DNA from: Clavelina lepadiformis
Lineage: Eukaryota; Chordata; Ascidiacea; Aplousobranchia; Clavelinidae
Assembly (NCBI RefSeq): GCF_947623445.1
Contig: NC_135240.1
Span: 10,912,001 to 10,976,000, forward strand
Direction of reading: 5' to 3'
DNA: 64,000 nt
The translations under genes and the position numbers were made by a program. Below the pieces are notes generated by a model, which saw nothing but the letters and a program-made list of their open reading frames with translations, had not been told where the DNA came from and searched no databases. Of this stretch, positions 59,604-64,000 are shown one piece after another. How positions within the stretch are numbered: position 1 is the first letter of the stretch; each line of letters starts with the position of its first letter.

Positions 59604-60358
59604 CTGCTATTTTGCACTTAACAAAGAATTGAACCAGCTCTGCTTAAAAGCTTTTATCCTGTGTATCGTAGTTATGAATCATACTTATAGCATGCACTGT
59701 TGACCCTAATGTCATAGAGGTGGAAGTTAATGATTTTTTTATTAATATGTTATCGTTAAGGATGTTCCATGTTGATTATTTCCGTGATGTATTGCCATTC
59801 TCCTATTATGCTGTCTTAACCTATTTACATATATGATGAATTTTATTATCGCTATTTTGGTTTAAGATTGCCAAAGGTGATCTTTTGATTTCTGCGAACT
59901 TGAAAAGAGTTTACCCTAATTGATCAAAAAACCAAGCGCATATATCATGTGGGAAGCAGTTTGATACTGGGATTTGTGATTAAAGGGAAACTAAAGCATA
60001 TTTACAGATGATTAAGTTTGTTAACACAGTACATGAAATGTAATGCATAAGATAAAAGGGCACATTCTGTCTCTCAGACATATTCTGGGTGGATTTTTTA
60101 TGAATTTCCAATAATCTGAAGATTAAGGCAAACTATTTTCAACTTTTTGTTTTTGTAACAGGATGGAAATTAATTGTATATTTGCAATAATGACAAGAAT
60201 TGGTGACAAATGACAAAAATGTAGAAATAGCATAGCAAGGTAAAATTAATATGTTGTGTTGTTTATATCAAAGATGTTTAAAATAAAAATTACCGACAAA
60301 AAATTGCACATATGTTAAAGACTGACAGCAGTTTACATGGTAATCCTTTAAACATCTT
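59604..60358. other. convergent intergenic region
   Basis: Between the CKAP2-like gene (+) and the C4orf33 gene (-). AT-rich, nothing recognised. Confidence 0.5.
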
Positions 60359-62403
60359 CTATTCCTGATTCCAAATTGAAGATACACATTTTTTCCAGTT
60401 TCCGTTGGGAAATACATCTTCTGGTTTAATATCTCTGAAATATTCCAATCTGTGGCTACAGAAAAATTGCACAAAAATTGGTTAGAAATCTTCGCCGACA
60501 CTACCGAAGACAAATTTTTAACTGAAATGTATGAATTATATAATTCTCATCCTTACAAATACTACAAGGAATGTTTAAAAGCATCCTGCGCCATGTAAGT
60601 TTTTAAAAATGTTATCAGTAACAAGATTTTGTACATGTAACTAATTTTAAAGCCCTCATCAAAAATACAACTCACTTATGTTATATGTGCTGCATTACCT
60701 AACTATTCTGAAACTTACAAATCTGGTGTTGTATATTTGTCTTTTGGAGCCGGTTGCAAGGATTCATAAGCTCGATTTGGATCAGTTCCATGAATTGCAT
60801 ACATGTTAAATTTATTCAAATTTTCTGGAAAGTAGTCCCATGGGATAACAGCATTTCCCTGCCATTCATTACCATGTATTTTAGCGGAATACTTTAGACT
60901 GAGATCCTTTTTCCACAAATTACGACAACCTTTAAACAGTAGTGCAAGGTACTGTCCATGCCTATTAAAGTTCAAAGGAACAATTTTCGCTGTCATTCAA
61001 AAAATATCAAATATTGGATGTCCTCTATTGAAAAGTTTGCTTCCAGTGCACCAGTAAGTGTAGTGTAATGCCAAAATTTGTGCCACACTAACAGAATGCT
61101 TATCATATAGAATACAGAGTGACTATTTCACTGTAAGTAGGTCACGCCACCTGTTGTTAAAGATAGGCGGTTAGGTTAGGGGAATGGGAACGCAAATAGT
61201 CAATTTAAGCTATGTAGGGTTTGATCGGAGTTAATTTAGATCAGAAAGTAGATTTAAGTTAGGTTTAGGTAACTACGTTATAACATAAATCTGAAACAAT
61301 GAAATATAGCTTCGAACGTAAATTTTTTAGTGACAACCTATAGCAGGGCTACTCAACTGGCGGACCGCGGTCCGAATGCGGACCTTTTCAGTGTTGAATC
61401 CGGACCTTATCTGTCTCAGTATTTACGAAATGAAATCGTTCATCATTAGTTTTGTTATTCCTGCTTATTCAATTATTCAGCGAGTGTGTAAGTGGTAGCT
61501 CAAACTTATCTTCTAGCGGTTTTTTGTTAATAGGTCGTTTGTCAATCGGGGCAGACGGTGTTTTGTGCCATCTTTTGTTAATAAAACTTTGTTTAAAAAA
61601 GTTTAATACCAAACCACTAAGCCTTAGAATTATGATTACTAAACCGTATTTTAGAAAAATTTGTATGACTGTAAATTATTTCATGAGAGTTATAACGGAC
61701 CTAAGCAAATTTTGAACTTTTGTAACTGGACCTTTGCTAAAAATAGTTGAGTAGCCCTGACCTATAGAATAAAGGACAAAGCCACAACTCTGTGCCAAAA
61801 TCTTTCCGCACAAAAGTTGGTGCACAAGCCAACTTTCTTCGCTAGGTTATAAGCTAAATTTTGCTTCATACAAACTTTGCAATAGATGACGTCAACTTTG
61901 CATAAATAGATTGATTAAATAAATCTGTATTCACTCGCGTATAAATAATGTAACAATTTAAGGTAAAATACAGCATTAAACTTGAATGCTGCAATAACCA
62001 AAATCAACAACTCACATAACATTAACTCTGCACTTACGGGCCAAATTCGAGTTCCAAATATTCTCCAGAGTCAGAGTTTAAGAAAAAAGCTTCAACAACT
62101 ATTAAATAATATATAAATTAATGTTTCTTAAAAATCTTTGCAAACTTAACAGGCCAATCAACTATCTTACCTGTATATTACAGTGATTAATTATTAACAA
62201 TTCAATTACAGTATCTCAAAAACACCTTCATAATCCCATAATTGCCACATAGATTGACCAGATTCTCCGGTTGGTTTGGGATCATGGAAATATGGAGCTT
62301 TAATCTCTATCTTCATTCCATCCTCACCTTCTTTTAACCACATTTTAACAGATGCATGGTCAATATCATCCCCATCCCATTGGTGTGCAATTGCAATTTC
62401 CAT
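60359..62403 (-). CDS. C4orf33: UPF0462 protein, C4orf33 homolog
   Basis: Four minus-strand exons: 62403-62226, 62098-62038, 60961-60719, 60455-60359; 192 residues against about 199 in human, phases consistent. Conserved stretches: HQWDGDDIDHASV, IEIKAPYFHDPKPTG, WQLWDYEVVEAFFLN (across the first junction), GEYLELEFGPHGQYLALLFKG (second junction), GNAVIPWDYFPENLNKFNMYAIHG and DFHRLEYFRDI. The biochemical function of the family is unknown; the beta-rich fold resembles carbohydrate-binding-like modules, but I would not assert an activity. Intron 2 (1.08 kb) contains a hAT MITE. The start Met is the first in frame and matches the family N-terminus. Confidence 0.92.
61344..61759. mobile_element. 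hAT MITE (416 bp) in C4orf33 intron 2
   Basis: Ends CAGGGCTACTCAACTGGC and AGTTGAGTAGCCCTG, perfect 8-bp duplication ACCTATAG (61336-61343, 61760-61767). GGACCGCGGTCC palindrome just inside the left end. Confidence 0.93.
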
Positions 62404-64000
62404 TTTAAATGAGATAGACCTAGCGCTATATTCGTTTTTAAAAAAATTATCTAAATGTAAGCCACAACAAGAAACATGCTAAACAAAAGCTGAAGTTAAA
62501 AGAAAATTCTTACTTTTCTCTGTACAGGGAAAACCCCAATTTAACTATGTTTGTTTTTAACCTTTTTATATTTAGATTAGAAGTTGAAACTATCTTGTAC
62601 TTAGTGTATAGACATCAAATTGGGCTTTTTGTTGCGCTCGATGTTTTCCGAAATTCAATTGTAGGTCTGTTCTAAGACATTCAATTATGATTATGTTTTC
62701 TCGTCATTCTAGCTTTTTTATATTGATGAAATATTGTCTTGTTGTTTCTTTCATAGTTTCGGATACAATTTTTGCAATTTACCAACTTGCGTTGGTTTTC
62801 TGTGTTTGGGCTCGCTTTCAGCCGATCCGCCGCACTTTGTAAAAGCATTTCCAAATTTTCAACAAATCAAGACAAGCCAAATGTGTCATTTCCAAGACTC
62901 ATCCGTTTTCACATTGTAATCTACTGTATTCCTTCACAGATTTCAGCCGAAACTTCCAATGCAACTTCGGTCAAATATACATCACTGGATTTGTTCAAAA
63001 AGAAAGCTACTTTATTGGTGACCGTAAATGTCATGTTTAATTGGTTAGTGAAAATCGTTGACCAATATTGAAACACCGTAAATCAGATTTTTGAATCTTG
63101 TAATGGTTTATAACCGATTTAAATGATAAGCATTCATTTTACCTAAGGTGGGAAGCGATTACATAGTTAATATATACCCTTCCAAAAATTTCCATGTATA
63201 ACCTTTCTTTCACAAAGATTGTACAAGACGTTATCAGACAAGTCTTCACATGCTGCGTTTCTATAACCTGGTATGGAAAGGAATCCCTTGTGTTACGTTT
63301 TGTTGTCCTCACTCTTAGATTTACAGATTTACAGGCACATCTTTTGTTTAAAAACAATTTAGTTAAGTTTCGTTGACCTAGCTCATTTCAGGAGCTCCAA
63401 TACAAAACTGACCGTGCGACTACCTGTCGGACACAAGACAAAAAAAGACACATGTGCTTAATTAAGCACGAAAAAACGTAATCGGCCGCAAGGGAGAAAC
63501 GCATTAAATATAAGGCAAAAACAGGTGTAACACTTCTTTCTATATAAAGACCAACTTATTGTTATTCTTTTTGCGCTGGTTTGACATTAGCAAACAATTA
63601 CTTTTATCTAATAATAAACTAATAATAACAATAATAATAACAATAATAATAACTAATAATAACAATAAACTAATAATAATCTTGGGTTATCTCGTATAGG
63701 CCTACATCATCACCAAATACTTCTTATTAAGCATATACATTTGATATTAACACCAGGCGATGAGCATAGAAATGTATTAAATCTTTTACGTATACTCACT
63801 TCGCTTACAAATTACCCCAACTTCAGGAAAAAACGTCAACATTCATACATTCGTAATTGATAATGAAGTTAGTCTCAAATATTTGTTTGTTTGGCTTGCA
63901 GTTCTTCGCTTTGTAACAATGGCTGATATTCACTTGAATTTTGTATATCTCGAACATATATATCCAAACAATTATTATTTTTATTACTCCTTTTGCTTGG
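62404..64000. other. intergenic, upstream of C4orf33; no firm gene
   Basis: Only noise frames. An acceptor-like TTTGGCTTGCAG precedes an ATG at 63919 whose frame stays open to the window edge (27 codons), too short to call a gene. Confidence 0.45.
63610..63682 (+). repeat. AAT/AAC trinucleotide microsatellite
   Basis: Irregular run of AATAATAAC and AATAATAAACT units. Confidence 0.85.

Overview
The window is eukaryotic nuclear DNA: AT-rich, with spliced GT-AG genes, AATAAA poly(A) signals and many DNA transposons. Ten protein genes are recognisable: a sarcalumenin/EHD GTPase, an ST13/Hip-like co-chaperone, ACTL6A (BAF53), a TOMM5-like protein, RPS3A, a two-repeat beta-thymosin, a TPR membrane protein, two tandem SSAT-like acetyltransferases (counted as one locus), a CKAP2/CKAP2L-like mitotic protein and a C4orf33 (UPF0462) protein. 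Gene density (about one per 6 kb), many sub-100-bp introns, and the family mix suggest an invertebrate deuterostome, most likely an ascidian tunicate. That is an inference; no species-specific marker was seen.

Layout: 0.7-2.6 kb holds the 3' part of the sarcalumenin gene (+). 5.5-8.0 kb holds an ST13/Hip-like gene (-) with no visible C-terminal STI1 exons. 13.3-15.0 kb is ACTL6A (+), followed by the tiny TOMM5-like gene (-). A complete hAT transposon with an intact 645-codon transposase occupies 17.05-19.4 kb. RPS3A (+) runs 22.5-30.9 kb; its introns carry several MITEs, a pogo-like element and a fold-back mariner. A decayed LINE lies at 31.9-34.3 kb. Beta-thymosin (+, 39.6-40.2 kb) converges on the TPR membrane protein (-, 40.9-41.7 kb). 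Two SSAT-like genes (-) lie at 43.0-45.1 kb. The CKAP2-like gene (+) spans 47.1-59.6 kb and one intron holds three nested transposons, the innermost a complete P element with an intact 858-codon THAP transposase. C4orf33 (-) closes the window at 60.4-62.4 kb.

The host genes are housekeeping or structural genes and do not form a pathway. What stands out is the transposon landscape. At least thirteen hAT-type insertions are visible, most bounded by exact 8-bp target duplications. Nearly all the intact duplications fit nnnTAnnn, the signature of the Buster branch of hAT. Two transposons (hAT at 17.05 kb, P at 54.46 kb) look structurally complete. I see no prokaryotic features, CRISPR arrays or convincing tRNA/rRNA genes. 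No clearly new molecular system is demonstrated; the strongest leads are the nested hAT/hAT/P block, the truncated Hip gene and the diverged tandem acetyltransferase pair.
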